Of a DNA stretch of 64,000 nt, positions 27,171 through 36,108 are shown in pieces. Source of the stretch: JAJPKK01 sp963781195 (GTDB taxonomy: Bacteria > Pseudomonadota > Alphaproteobacteria > Rhizobiales > Xanthobacteraceae); assembly GCA_963781195.1 (NCBI GenBank), contig CAWAEZ010000015.1, forward strand, positions 1 through 64,000, read 5' to 3'. The notes beneath the pieces were generated by a model that was not told where the DNA came from, did not search any database, and was given only the letters and a program-made list of their open reading frames with translations. The translations under genes and the position numbers were made by a program. The first letter of the stretch is position 1. The number at the start of each line of letters is the position of its first letter.

Positions 27171-28928
27171 TTATTTCTTGCGAAGCACGCTTTGCGGATT
27201 GAGGTTGCCGATGCGGCCGCTCTCGCTGCCGGAGGCGGGGTCGATCACGGCGTTGATGAGGGTCGGCTTGCCGGAGTCCATCGCCTCGTTGACGGCGCGC
27301 TTGAGCTCGTCGGGCGTCGTTGCGTTGACGCCGACGCCGCCGAACGCCTCGATGATCTTGTCGTAGCGCGAGCCCTTGACGAACACCGTCGGGGCCACAT
27401 CCGGGCCCCCGGTGGGATTGACGTCGGTGCCGCGGTAGATGCCGTCATTGTTGAAGACGACGACGCAGACCGGCAGGTGGTAGCGGCAGATCGTCTCCAC
27501 TTCCATGCCCGAGAAGCCGAAGGCGCTGTCGCCTTCGACCGCGAGCACCGGCTTGCCGGTCTCGATCGCCGCGCCGATGGCATAGCCCATGCCGATGCCC
27601 ATCACGCCCCAGGTGCCGACGTCCAGGCGCTTGCGCGGCTGGTACATGTCGATGACGCCGCGGGCGAGGTCGAGCGTGTTGGCGCCTTCATTGACGAAGA
27701 TCGCGTCCGGCCGCTCCTTGACGATGGTCTTGAGCGCGCCGAGCGCGCCGTAATAATCCATCGGGGCCGAGTTCTTCATGAGCTTCGGCGCCATCTTGGT
27801 GATGTTCTCTTCGCGCTTGGCGCCGACCGTGTTGACCCAGTCCGCCGGCGCGGACGGCCACTTGCTGCCCATGCCGTCGAGCAGCGCGGCGACGCAGGAG
27901 CCGATGTCGCCGACCACGGGGGCGACGATCTCGACATTGCTGTCCATCTCCTTGGGCTCGATGTCGATCTGAATGAACTGCTTCGAGTGCGGCTCGCCCC
28001 AGCTCTTGCCCTTGCCGTGCGACAGCAGCCAGTTCAGGCGCGCGCCGATCAGCATCACGACGTCGGAGTCCTTGAGGACCAGCGAGCGCGCCGCGCCGGC
28101 GCACTGCGGATGGGTGTCGGGCAGCAGGCCCTTGGCCATGCTCATCGGCAGGAAGGGGACCCCGCTCTTCTCGACCAGCGCGCGGATCGCGTCGTCGGCC
28201 TGGGCATAGGCGGCGCCCTTGCCGAGGATGATCAGCGGGCGCTTCGCGCCCTTGAGGACGTCGAGCGCCCGCTTGATCGCGGCCGGCGCCGGAATCTGCG
28301 CCGGCGCCGGGTCGATCACCTTCACCAGCGACTTTGCGCCGGCCTCGGCGTCGATCACCTGGGAGAACAGCTTGGCCGGCAGGTCGAGGTAGACGCCGCC
28401 GGGACGTCCCGACACCGCGGCGCGCACGGCGCGCGCGAAACCGATGCCGATGTCGGCCGCGTGGAGGACGCGGAACGCCGCCTTGCAGAACGGCTTCGCC
28501 GTCGCGAGCTGGTCCATCTCCTCGTAGTCGCCCTGCTGCAGGTCGACGATCTCGCGCTCGGAGGAGCCGCTGATCAGGATCATCGGAAAGCAGTTGGTGG
28601 TGGCGTTGGCGAGCGCGGTCAGTCCGTTGAGGAAGCCCGGTGCCGACACCGTCAGGCAGACGCCCGGCTTCATGGTGAGGAAGCCGGCGATCGCGGCCGC
28701 ATTGCCGGCGTTCTGCTCGTGGCGGAACGAAATCACGCGGATGCCGGCGGCCTGTGCCATGCGGCCGAGGTCGGTGATCGGAATGCCGGGCACGCCGTAG
28801 ATGGTGGTCAGGCCGTTGAGCTTGAGCGCCTCGATGACGAGATGGAAGCCGTCGGTCAGCTCGCGCTCCGCGCCGGCATTTGCGTCAGCGCTCGTCGGCT
28901 TCGCCGCCTTTACCGCTGCTTCAGCCAT
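27171..28928 (-). CDS. oxc: oxalyl-CoA decarboxylase
   Basis: A 585-residue thiamine-diphosphate enzyme that converts oxalyl-CoA to formyl-CoA and CO2. The N-terminal PYR domain (YGVPGIPITDLGRMAQAAGI, FRHEQNAGNAAAIAGFLT with the catalytic Glu), central domain and C-terminal PP domain (GDSAFGFSGMEVETICRY then VVFNNDGIYRG for Mg-ThDP) match Oxc. The first 30 residues are a short Ala/Lys-rich leader (EAAVKAAKPTSA). AGGGAGGAC precedes the start at 28928. It is cotranscribed with frc. Formyl-CoA made here feeds frc in a cycle. Confidence 0.95.
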   Translation of the reverse strand: MAEAAVKAAKPTSADANAGAERELTDGFHLVIEALKLNGLTTIYGVPGIPITDLGRMAQAAGIRVISFRHEQNAGNAAAIAGFLTMKPGVCLTVSAPGFLNGLTALANATTNCFPMILISGSSEREIVDLQQGDYEEMDQLATAKPFCKAAFRVLHAADIGIGFARAVRAAVSGRPGGVYLDLPAKLFSQVIDAEAGAKSLVKVIDPAPAQIPAPAAIKRALDVLKGAKRPLIILGKGAAYAQADDAIRALVEKSGVPFLPMSMAKGLLPDTHPQCAGAARSLVLKDSDVVMLIGARLNWLLSHGKGKSWGEPHSKQFIQIDIEPKEMDSNVEIVAPVVGDIGSCVAALLDGMGSKWPSAPADWVNTVGAKREENITKMAPKLMKNSAPMDYYGALGALKTIVKERPDAIFVNEGANTLDLARGVIDMYQPRKRLDVGTWGVMGIGMGYAIGAAIETGKPVLAVEGDSAFGFSGMEVETICRYHLPVCVVVFNNDGIYRGTDVNPTGGPDVAPTVFVKGSRYDKIIEAFGGVGVNATTPDELKRAVNEAMDSGKPTLINAVIDPASGSESGRIGNLNPQSVLRKK

Positions 28929-28959
28929 GGAGTCCTCCCTGTTTTTGAAAGTGTTCGGT

Positions 28960-29679
28960 TCAGTCGAGATAATCGGCGTTGTTGGCGACGTGATTGGCGA
29001 GCCCCAGCGCGTGGTCGCGCACCAGCGCCTCGGCGCGCGCGGTGTCACGCGCCTCGATGGCTTGGATGATGTTCATGTGATCGCTGATCGAGCGGGCGGC
29101 ACGATCGCTCTCGGCAATGGTCTTGCGGCGGATCATGCGCATGTGCGCGAACAGGTTCGCGGCGAGGTCGATCAGCACGTGGTTTCCGCTCATGCGGATG
29201 ATGGTCTGGTGGAACTCGATGTTGACCTCGGAATATTCATCGAGGTTGGCGTGCAGGCGGCCGTTCTCGAAGGTCGCGAACATCGAACGCAGGGGGGCGA
29301 TCTCGTCGTCGGTCGCGTTCTGGGTGATGAGCCGCGCCGCCATGCTTTCGAGCGCCGCCCAGGCAGTGATCAGTTCGACCACCTCGCGCCGGGTCTTGCG
29401 CACCACGTAGATGCCGCGCCGCGGCACCGAGCGGACGAAGCCCTCGCGCTCGAGTTGCACCATCGCCTCGCGCACCGGCGTGCGGCTGATCCCGAGGTCG
29501 CTCGCCAGCTGGCGCTCGTCGAGCCGCACTTCGCCGGATCGATTGTAGATGTCGAGCGAGAGAATGACGTCCTTGAGCGCAGTGTACGCCCGGTCGGCGA
29601 AGGTGGAGGTGTCTTCCAGCGGCGAAACTGCAATGCGGGCAGCAACTTCGATGGTTCTGGGAGGAGTGGTGCTGTTCAT
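28960..29679 (-). CDS. GntR/FadR-family transcriptional regulator
   Basis: A 239-residue regulator. Residues about 30-95 are the winged helix-turn-helix (ERQLASDLGISRTPVREAMV, LEREGFVRSVPRRGIYV). Residues about 105-230 are an all-helical FCD ligand-binding domain, with acid and His residues for a metal site (EFHQTIIRMSGNH, ISDHMNIIQAIEARD). It directly precedes oxc on the same strand (31-base gap), so it most likely senses oxalate or a CoA thioester and controls the oxalate operon. The ligand is inferred from position only. Confidence 0.88.
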   Translation of the reverse strand: MNSTTPPRTIEVAARIAVSPLEDTSTFADRAYTALKDVILSLDIYNRSGEVRLDERQLASDLGISRTPVREAMVQLEREGFVRSVPRRGIYVVRKTRREVVELITAWAALESMAARLITQNATDDEIAPLRSMFATFENGRLHANLDEYSEVNIEFHQTIIRMSGNHVLIDLAANLFAHMRMIRRKTIAESDRAARSISDHMNIIQAIEARDTARAEALVRDHALGLANHVANNADYLD

Positions 29680-29712
29680 GCCGTCAAACTCGGACGCGCG
29701 CCTAATCGGTCG

Positions 29713-29730
29713 CTATTATACAATATACCA
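29713..29730 (-). promoter_or_regulatory. A+T-rich element upstream of gntR, possible operator/-10
   Basis: In this G+C-rich region a distinct A+T-rich stretch lies 34-51 bases upstream of the gntR start. On the minus strand it reads TATATTGTATAATAG. The TTGTATA part resembles half of the palindromes bound by FCD-type GntR regulators, and TATAAT also resembles a -10 box. Autoregulation is plausible but unproven. Confidence 0.35.
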
Positions 29731-29797
29731 GAGCCTCGCAATGGTGACGTGCTGCGCCCGGCAAAGAAAAGCGATGGAGCCGGTGCGCCGCGGCCGC

Positions 29798-30562
29798 TCA
29801 TGCCGGCCCGATCCCAATCGGAGCGGGAGGCGTCTCGTCCTTTAACATGACGCCGGTGCTTTGGCGCAGCCGTGCCTTGGTGCACAGGAAGATCAGCCGC
29901 CGCGCCGCTTCGCCGCAGCCGAGCCCGGCCGGCCGGATGTTGGAGAGACAGTTGCGTTCCGCGTCGGTGCGGCCGACCACGGGCCGCCACGTCAGATAGG
30001 CCCCGAGGCTGTCGGGCGAGGTCAGGCCGGGCCGTTCGCCGACGAGGACGCAGACCATCGCCGCGCCGAGTGCCTCACCGATCTCGTCGCCGATGGCCAC
30101 GCGGCCCTGCTCGACCACGGCCACCGGCCCGATCTCCCAGCCGGCCGCGCGCAGCGGCGGCACCGCTTCGTCGAGCAGGGGGATCGCATGGGACATCACC
30201 GCTTGCGCCGACAGCCCGTCGGCAACGACGAACACCAGTTCGCAGCCCCGCGGCTGGGCCGCAAGCTTCACGCGGGACGCGTCGTCGAGACGACGGCCGA
30301 GATCGGGGCGCGCGAGATAGGTCTGGCGGTCCGACGCCGCGCTATGGAGTTGAACCGCCGCGAGACCGCGCGCGTGCAAAAGGTCGATCAGGACGCCGGG
30401 GTCGAGGGCGGCGTGGACCGCGTCGCGCGCCCGGGCGTGCGCCATTTGAAAGGCGAGGTGGGCCGGGGTGGCGACCGCCGCGCCCGCGCGCGGCAGGCCG
30501 ATCCGCGCCGGGGTCGCGGCACGCATTCGGCTCCAGGGATCGTCGTCGGCGGGAACCTTCAT
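29798..30562 (-). CDS. eutC: ethanolamine ammonia-lyase light chain
   Basis: The 254-residue small subunit of the adenosylcobalamin-dependent lyase that converts ethanolamine to acetaldehyde and ammonia. TPARIGLPRAGAAVATPAHL, FVVADGLSAQAVMSHA, ALVCVLVGERPGL-like and CLSNIRPAGLG are EutC signatures lining the cobalamin cleft. It follows eutB after seven bases. No carboxysome-like shell or eutJ/eutE genes are near, so this is the short, shell-free ethanolamine system used for nitrogen supply. Confidence 0.93.
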   Translation of the reverse strand: MKVPADDDPWSRMRAATPARIGLPRAGAAVATPAHLAFQMAHARARDAVHAALDPGVLIDLLHARGLAAVQLHSAASDRQTYLARPDLGRRLDDASRVKLAAQPRGCELVFVVADGLSAQAVMSHAIPLLDEAVPPLRAAGWEIGPVAVVEQGRVAIGDEIGEALGAAMVCVLVGERPGLTSPDSLGAYLTWRPVVGRTDAERNCLSNIRPAGLGCGEAARRLIFLCTKARLRQSTGVMLKDETPPAPIGIGPA

Positions 30563-30569
30563 CGGCGTC

Positions 30570-31946
30570 TCAGGCGAGCAGTGGGATGAGGCGGGACGGC
30601 AGCGCGTCGGGCGCGATCAGGCCGCGGTCCGTCGTAAGTCCCATTCGCGCGAGCCAGTCGGCAAATTCGGGCGCCGGAGCCAGCCCGAGCAAGGTCCGCA
30701 TCGCCACGACGTCGTGATAGGACGTGCTCTGATAGTTGAGCATCACGTCGTCGGCGCCGGGCACGCCCATGACGAAGGTGACCCCCGCCATGGCGAGCAG
30801 CGCCAGCAGCGTGTCCATGTCGTCCTGGTCCGCTTCGGCGTGGTTGGTGTAGCAGACGTCGCAGCCCATCGGCAGCCCGAGCAGCTTTCCGCAGCAATGG
30901 TCCTCCAGTCCGGCGCGGATGATCTGCTTGCCGTCGAACAGGTATTCCGGGCCGATGAAGCCGACGACGGTGTTGACGAGAAGCGGCTCGAAGGCGCGCG
31001 CGACCGCGTAGGCGCGGGCTTCCAGCGTCTGCTGGTCGCAGCCGTGATGGGCGCCTGCGGACAGCGCGCTGCCCTGGCCGGTCTCGAAATACATGACGTT
31101 GTCGCCGAGCGTTCCGCGCCGCAGCGCGAGCGCCGCCGCGGCGCGCTTCGTCGAGCAGGCCGAGGTCGACGCCGAAGCTGCGGTTGGCCGCCTCGGTGCC
31201 GGCGATCGATTGGAACACGAGATCGACCGGCGCCCCGGCGCCGATCAGGCCGAGCGTCGTCGTGACATGGGTCAGGACGCAGGATTGCGTCGGCACATCC
31301 AGCCGCTGGCGCAGGTCGTCGAGCAGGCGCAGGAGGTCGCGGCAGCGCTCCGGGCTGTCGCCGGCGGGATTGATGCCGATCACCGCGTCACCGCAGCCGA
31401 GCACGAGGCCGTCGAGGGTGCTCGCCAGCACGCCCTTGGGATCGTCGGTCGGATGGTTGGGCTGGATGCGCGAGGACAGCCGGCCGGGGAGCCCGAGGGT
31501 GTTGCGGAAGCGGGTGACGACCCGGCACTTCGCGGCGATGACGATCAGGTCCTGGTTGCCGCAGATCTTGGTGACGGCCGCGGCCATTTCCGGTGTGATG
31601 CCGGGGGCCGCGGCGGCAAGCGCCGCGGCCGGTAGCGGCGTCGCCGCAGCAGCCAGTCGCGAAACCCGCCGACCGTCAGATGCGCGATCGGCGCAAACGC
31701 CCCGGAATCGTGGGTGTCGATGATGAGGCGCGTCACCTCGTCGTCCTCGTAAGGGACGACGGCTTCGTCGAGAAACCGGGCGAGCGGCACGTCGGCGAGC
31801 GCCATCTGCGCCGCCACCCGCTCCTCCGCGGAGGCGGCGCAAACGCCGGCCAGGCGGTCGCCCGACCGTGCCGGCGATGCCTTGGCGAGCAGGGTCTTGA
31901 GGTCGGGGAAAGCGTAGCGCGTTCCGCCGATCGCGACCGCGTGCAT
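30570..31946 (-). pseudogene. eutB: ethanolamine ammonia-lyase heavy chain, two frameshifts
   Basis: The TIM-barrel subunit that carries the substrate site. Conserved blocks appear in order in three frames: GGTRYAFPDLKTLLAKASP (start 31946, AAGG ten bases upstream), GITPEMAAAVTKICGNQDLI with SRIQPNHPTDDPKGV, and MYFETGQGSALSAGAHHGCD through CDVCYTNHAEADQDD. Shifts occur near 31645 (one base missing) and 31143 (one base extra). The total length is a multiple of three and gives about 458 residues, normal for EutB. Because eutC is intact and translation of the pieces is otherwise flawless, error in the sequence is plausible. Confidence 0.88.
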
Positions 31947-32180
31947 GGCAGGAGTGCCTTTCAAACGAGCGCCGGCCGAAGCAGGCCGGGCTTTCGTCCT
32001 GAGAGCACTATCAGAGCAAGCAAACCGGCGGGTGACAACTCGTGACGCCGCACGGTCTGGCGGTCTGGTGGTTTGGCATGTTGATGACGCCGCGTCGGCA
32101 TGGCACTTTCACAGGCCCGACAAATGCGGCGCGTGGTGCACTCGCCTCCCGGGCGGACCGGAGCAACGGAGTTTGAGCGG

Positions 32181-32486
32181 ATGAGACCCGTGGTTATTTC
32201 ATGTGAGGCCGTCCTAGTTGCGCTTTCCATGGTTGCGTTTTCGATGCAGAGCGCGACCGCAGCCGAACTGCCGGAGGGGCCCAACCGCGCCCTCGTCGCG
32301 TCTCAATGCACGGCCTGCCACGATCTGCAGATGGTGTTCGATGCCGCCGGCATCAGCCGTGACGACTGGGACGGCGCGATCGAGGAAATGACGAGCTACG
32401 GGCTCAAAGTCACTCCGGACGAGCGGGCCCAGATTCTCGAATATCTCTCGACTTATCTCGGCCCAACCGCGAAGGCTGCGAAGTAG
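32181..32486 (+). CDS. small periplasmic cytochrome c
   Basis: A 101-residue protein with a signal peptide (residues about 1-27, ending MQSATAAE) and a single heme-binding CTACH motif near residue 45. A C-terminal helix follows (DERAQILEYLSTYLGP). It resembles the cytochrome subunit of sulfite dehydrogenases (SorB type) and cytochromes that accept electrons from quinoproteins. The start at 32181 follows GAGCGG. Its partner is not evident. The PQQ dehydrogenase at 36-38 kb is a candidate but is not adjacent. The axial Met is not obvious in the short C-terminal half. Confidence 0.75.
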   Translation: MRPVVISCEAVLVALSMVAFSMQSATAAELPEGPNRALVASQCTACHDLQMVFDAAGISRDDWDGAIEEMTSYGLKVTPDERAQILEYLSTYLGPTAKAAK

Positions 32487-32562
32487 CGGATCACGCCGCC
32501 GGCGTCATTTTTTCGGCCGCCCTGCAGGCGAGGCGGCCGAATTCGCGATCGGCGGGGCTGGG

Positions 32563-33846
32563 TCAGCTGCGGTCCATGGTCCGCCGGCGCAGCGGGCGCA
32601 GCACGAACAGGGCGAGCGCCACCACGGCGAAGTTCATCAGGGTGGTCACCAGGAACACCATATGCCAGCTCCCGGTGGCGTCCTTGATGACGTTGGCGAC
32701 CGGGGTCAGGAAGGCCGAGGTGCCCTTCGCGGTGTAGAGCAGGCTCAGGTTCACCGTCGCGAATTTCGGCCCGAAGGTGTCGGTGCAGGTCGACGGAAAC
32801 AGGCTGAAGATCTCGCCCCAGGTCAGGAAGATCAGCGCCGCGAACACCACGAAGGCCCACGGCGCGGTGCCGAGCGATCCGAGCAGCCAATAGGCGAGGC
32901 CGCCCAGGGTGAACGCGATCGCCATGGTGTATTCGCGGCCGATATTGTCGGAGATCCAGCCGAACAGCGGGCGTGCCGCCCCGTTCGCGATATTGTCGAC
33001 GATCAGCGCCACGGTGATGGTGGTGCCCCCCAGCAGAACCACGGTGTTCGCCACGCCGAAATCGCCCGCGATCGGCGCGATCTGCGCGGTCGCCATCAGT
33101 CCGCTCGCGGACACCATGACGAACATCACGTACATCAGCCAGAACACCGGCGTCTTGAGCACCTCGCCCGGCGTGAAGCTGCGCCGCGACTGCTGGACCT
33201 TGGGGGCCGCCAGGGTCGGGATCTCGCCCGGACCCGGGGCGCGCAACAACCACGCCATCAGAAACACCACGCCGCCCTGCAACAGTCCGAACCACAGGAA
33301 TGCCGACTCGTAGCCGCTGGTCGCGATCACGTAGCGGATCGGAATCACGGTGAGCGCCGCGCCGGCGCCGTAGCCGGCCGCCGTCAGGCCCACCGCTAGT
33401 CCGCGCCGGTCGGGAAACCATTTCACCGCGTGGCCGACGCTCGTGGCATAGACCGCCCCGCCGCCGGCACCGGCGATGATCGAGCCGAGATAAAGCATCG
33501 TCAGGCTGTCGGCGATCGAATAGAGGACCCACCCGATGGCGACGGCGACGCCGCCGAACGCGACCATGAATTTCGGTCCGCGGTTCGGCCCGAGAATGTC
33601 GACGATCCAACCCTGGATCGGGGTCAGCCAGGTCTCCAGGGCGATGAAGATGCTGAAGGCGAACTGGATCGCGGCGATCGACCAGCCATGCGCCTTGTTG
33701 ATCGGGTTGACGAACAGCGTCCACCCGTATTGGAGGTTCGCGATCAGCACCATGCAGATGATGACGAAGATCAGCTGGCTCCAGCGCGTTGCGCTGGCCG
33801 CTGCCATGCCCGTCGTCGACGGCGCCGGCGATGTGGTACTGGACAT
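32563..33846 (-). CDS. OxlT-like MFS transporter (oxalate/formate antiporter family)
   Basis: A 427-residue inner-membrane transporter with about twelve helices. The first helix pair has NLQYGWTLFVNPI, the OxlT signature, followed by GWSIAAIQFAFSIFIALETW and a loop WFPDRRGLAVGLTAAGYGAG typical of the oxalate:formate antiporter clade. The start at 33846 has AGGGGCGGAAA upstream. It lies upstream of eutBC and the oxc-frc genes on the same strand, separated by the oppositely oriented cytochrome gene. Exchange of oxalate for formate would complete the pathway. Substrate is inferred from family and context. Confidence 0.85.
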   Translation of the reverse strand: MSSTTSPAPSTTGMAAASATRWSQLIFVIICMVLIANLQYGWTLFVNPINKAHGWSIAAIQFAFSIFIALETWLTPIQGWIVDILGPNRGPKFMVAFGGVAVAIGWVLYSIADSLTMLYLGSIIAGAGGGAVYATSVGHAVKWFPDRRGLAVGLTAAGYGAGAALTVIPIRYVIATSGYESAFLWFGLLQGGVVFLMAWLLRAPGPGEIPTLAAPKVQQSRRSFTPGEVLKTPVFWLMYVMFVMVSASGLMATAQIAPIAGDFGVANTVVLLGGTTITVALIVDNIANGAARPLFGWISDNIGREYTMAIAFTLGGLAYWLLGSLGTAPWAFVVFAALIFLTWGEIFSLFPSTCTDTFGPKFATVNLSLLYTAKGTSAFLTPVANVIKDATGSWHMVFLVTTLMNFAVVALALFVLRPLRRRTMDRS

Positions 33847-34230
33847 TTTCCGCCCCTGGAATCCGTTTTTCGAGCGCTGGTGATCGACCGCCCGCCGCGA
33901 TGCGCCCCTGGCAGGGGATCGATTGCCGCAGCCAACCACCGTCGGCTGGTGACCATTTGGTTGTTCAGCGGTTCTAGGTCGATACAACGTCGGGCGCAAC
34001 CAAAGTTCCATCGGTCGAGTTGCATTGCAGCATAGGGACTCGTCCATGACATGCGGATTCATCGACGATTGGTTGGGACTTGCTTCTGCACCGCAGCGCA
34101 AATCGGTGCGGTTTGGCGTGCGAAAAACCGTCGCAGTCTCGATCCGCGGGCTGCGTCGACGGAATTGTGAGCCGTCCGTGCTGGACGGCGTAGTCTCTTC
34201 GACGGGGGCTCGTCTCGTGGTGCAGACCGC
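33847..34230. other. divergent intergenic region
   Basis: About 380 bases between the divergent transporter and hydrolase genes. It should hold both promoters. No gene or clear operator was seen. Confidence 0.4.
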
Positions 34231-35157
34231 ATGACCTACCAGAACCTGACCGACCCGGATGTGAGCCACCAGGATGTGAGGCACCAGGACCAGAAAGTGT
34301 CGTGGCGCTGGCAGGATGTCGCGACCGAGGTCGGCGTCACGGTGCGCGGCGCGGGGCCGGTCGTCCTCATGTTGCCGGCATTGAGCTCGATCTCGACACG
34401 CCGCGAGATGGGGCCGTTGCAGGAACGGCTGGCGGCGCATTTTCGCACCGTGGCGGTGGACTGGCCGGGATTCGGCGACCTGCCGCGACCGGCAGTCGAC
34501 TGGACCCCGCAGGCGCTCGCCGGATTCCTCGCCTTCGTGCTCGCCGACGTCGTCCCGCGGCCGCACGCGGTGGTCGCCGCCGGACACGCCGCCGGCTATG
34601 CGCTCTCCCACGCCTGCGACCACCCCCTGGCATTCGAGCGGCTGGTGATGCTCGCTCCGACGTGGCGCGGTCCGCTTCCGACCATGATGGGAGGCGACCG
34701 GCCGTTGTTTGGCCGGCTGCGCCGCATGTTCGACGTGCCGGTGCTGGGCGCGGTCCTTTATGGGCTCAACGTCAACCGCATGGTGGTTCGCTATATGGCC
34801 GCCGGGCATGTCTATGCCGATCCTGCCTGGCTCACCCCCGAACGGCTGCAGCAGAAGCTCGCGGTCACCCGCGCCGCGGGGGCGCGCTACGCCTCGGTGC
34901 GGTTCGTGACCGGGGCGCTCGATCCGCTGGCGAGCCGGGACGCGTTTCTCGATCGCGCCCGCCGCGCCGGCCTGCCGATCCTCACGATCTACGGCGCGGA
35001 GACGCCGCCGCGGTCGCGCGCGGAAATCGAGGCGCTCATCGCCGGCGTGCCGACCATGGCCAGCGTCGCCCTGCCGTTCGGCAAGCTCTCCGTCTATGAG
35101 GAATTTCCCGACGCCGTGGCGAGCGCGATGCTGCCTTTCCTGGCCCACGGGACGTGA
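34231..35157 (+). CDS. alpha/beta-hydrolase fold protein with altered nucleophile motif
   Basis: A 308-residue alpha/beta-hydrolase fold protein. The oxyanion region (VVLMLPALSSISTRREM), VDWPGFGDLPRP and nucleophile elbow (VVAAGHAAGYALSHACD) are recognisable. The usual Ser of G-x-S-x-G is Ala here (GHAAG). The later acid-bearing strand (RFVTGALDPLASRD) is present, but a C-terminal catalytic His is not clear. It may be a non-catalytic or differently acting fold member. The ribosome site is weak. It overlaps nothing and is followed by an exported protein on the same strand. Confidence 0.75.
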   Translation: MTYQNLTDPDVSHQDVRHQDQKVSWRWQDVATEVGVTVRGAGPVVLMLPALSSISTRREMGPLQERLAAHFRTVAVDWPGFGDLPRPAVDWTPQALAGFLAFVLADVVPRPHAVVAAGHAAGYALSHACDHPLAFERLVMLAPTWRGPLPTMMGGDRPLFGRLRRMFDVPVLGAVLYGLNVNRMVVRYMAAGHVYADPAWLTPERLQQKLAVTRAAGARYASVRFVTGALDPLASRDAFLDRARRAGLPILTIYGAETPPRSRAEIEALIAGVPTMASVALPFGKLSVYEEFPDAVASAMLPFLAHGT

Positions 35158-35288
35158 CGACGCGCAAGGTCCGCGCGTTCCGTTTCGATTTTTTGCGGGC
35201 CGAGCAAGCCCTTTGCGCTTCGTTAGCCATAATTAAACTGATTTTGTGCTCAACAAGCATCACCGGGAACCGTTTCAGTGGGGGGCTC

Positions 35289-36041
35289 ATGCGGCAACGA
35301 CGACACCAGGCAACGCCGTTCGGTTGGGTTTTGGCCGTACTCACAGGGGTCGGCATGGCCGGCGGCGTGGCGACGGGCTTCTACGCGAACGCCATGCATA
35401 CCGCCGACGCCCTCCCGGCGGAGGACGTGCAACCCTTTGAAACCACTGCGTCTGTTTCGGTGGTCCGGCAAACCCCGGCGGCCGAGGTGAGCCCGGAAGC
35501 GCTGGAAGATTTCGCGCTGTTCAGCCCGGTTCTCTCGTTCCCGTCGGCTTCCCATCCGCCGGCCGTCGCCGTCGATCGGTCCGCGTCCGCACCCGCTACG
35601 ATGGTGCTCGCAAGCCTGGCGCCGCAGGCGGCACCGGAGCAGGTCTCGCTGGAGCAAGTGGCTCCCGAGCCGGCACCTACGCCGGTGCCGATGCCTCCGG
35701 TGCGTCACGTCTCCGCCGAGCGCACGGGCGGTGTGCTCAACGAGGCGCAAATCGCGAGCATCAAGAAACGGCTCAAGCTGACGCCCGACCAGGCCTCCCT
35801 GTGGCCGGCGGTGGAAGTCGCGCTGCGCAACATCAATTACGCACCCAAGGCGCGGGACCTGAAGGTCGCGAGCGTCCACAGCAGTGCGCCGATGGCCTAT
35901 GTGGATCCCGACAGCAACGAGGTGCAGCGGCTCAAATATGCGGCGATCCCGCTGATCATGCGGCTCAACGAGGATCAGAAGCAGGAAGTGCGATCGATGG
36001 CCCACGTGATGGGCCTCGAGGGCGTCGCGTCCTCGTTCTGA
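35289..36041 (+). CDS. hypothetical membrane-anchored/periplasmic protein
   Basis: A 250-residue protein: an N-terminal membrane segment (residues about 10-32), a Pro/Ala-rich low-complexity linker (residues about 55-145), then a conserved C-terminal helical domain. That domain reads NEAQIASIKKRLKLTPDQAS, LWPAVEVALRNINY and RLNEDQKQEVRSMAHVMGL. This LTP-DQ...WP domain is frequent in Bradyrhizobium-type exported proteins of unknown role. A GTGGGGGG site precedes 35289. A strong terminator follows. Confidence 0.7.
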   Translation: MRQRRHQATPFGWVLAVLTGVGMAGGVATGFYANAMHTADALPAEDVQPFETTASVSVVRQTPAAEVSPEALEDFALFSPVLSFPSASHPPAVAVDRSASAPATMVLASLAPQAAPEQVSLEQVAPEPAPTPVPMPPVRHVSAERTGGVLNEAQIASIKKRLKLTPDQASLWPAVEVALRNINYAPKARDLKVASVHSSAPMAYVDPDSNEVQRLKYAAIPLIMRLNEDQKQEVRSMAHVMGLEGVASSF

Positions 36042-36058
36042 CGCGGCACGAAAATCAG

Positions 36059-36099
36059 AAGGCCGGCGGGGTCCGCGGGACCGCGCCGGCCTTTTTTTT
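36059..36099 (+). terminator. rho-independent terminator
   Basis: Stem AAGGCCGGC / GCCGGCCTT enclosing a G+C-rich loop that itself can pair, followed by a run of T. It lies 17 bases past the exported-protein stop and just beyond the stop of the opposing PQQ dehydrogenase gene. Confidence 0.85.
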
Positions 36100-36108
36100 C
36101 GGCTCGTC

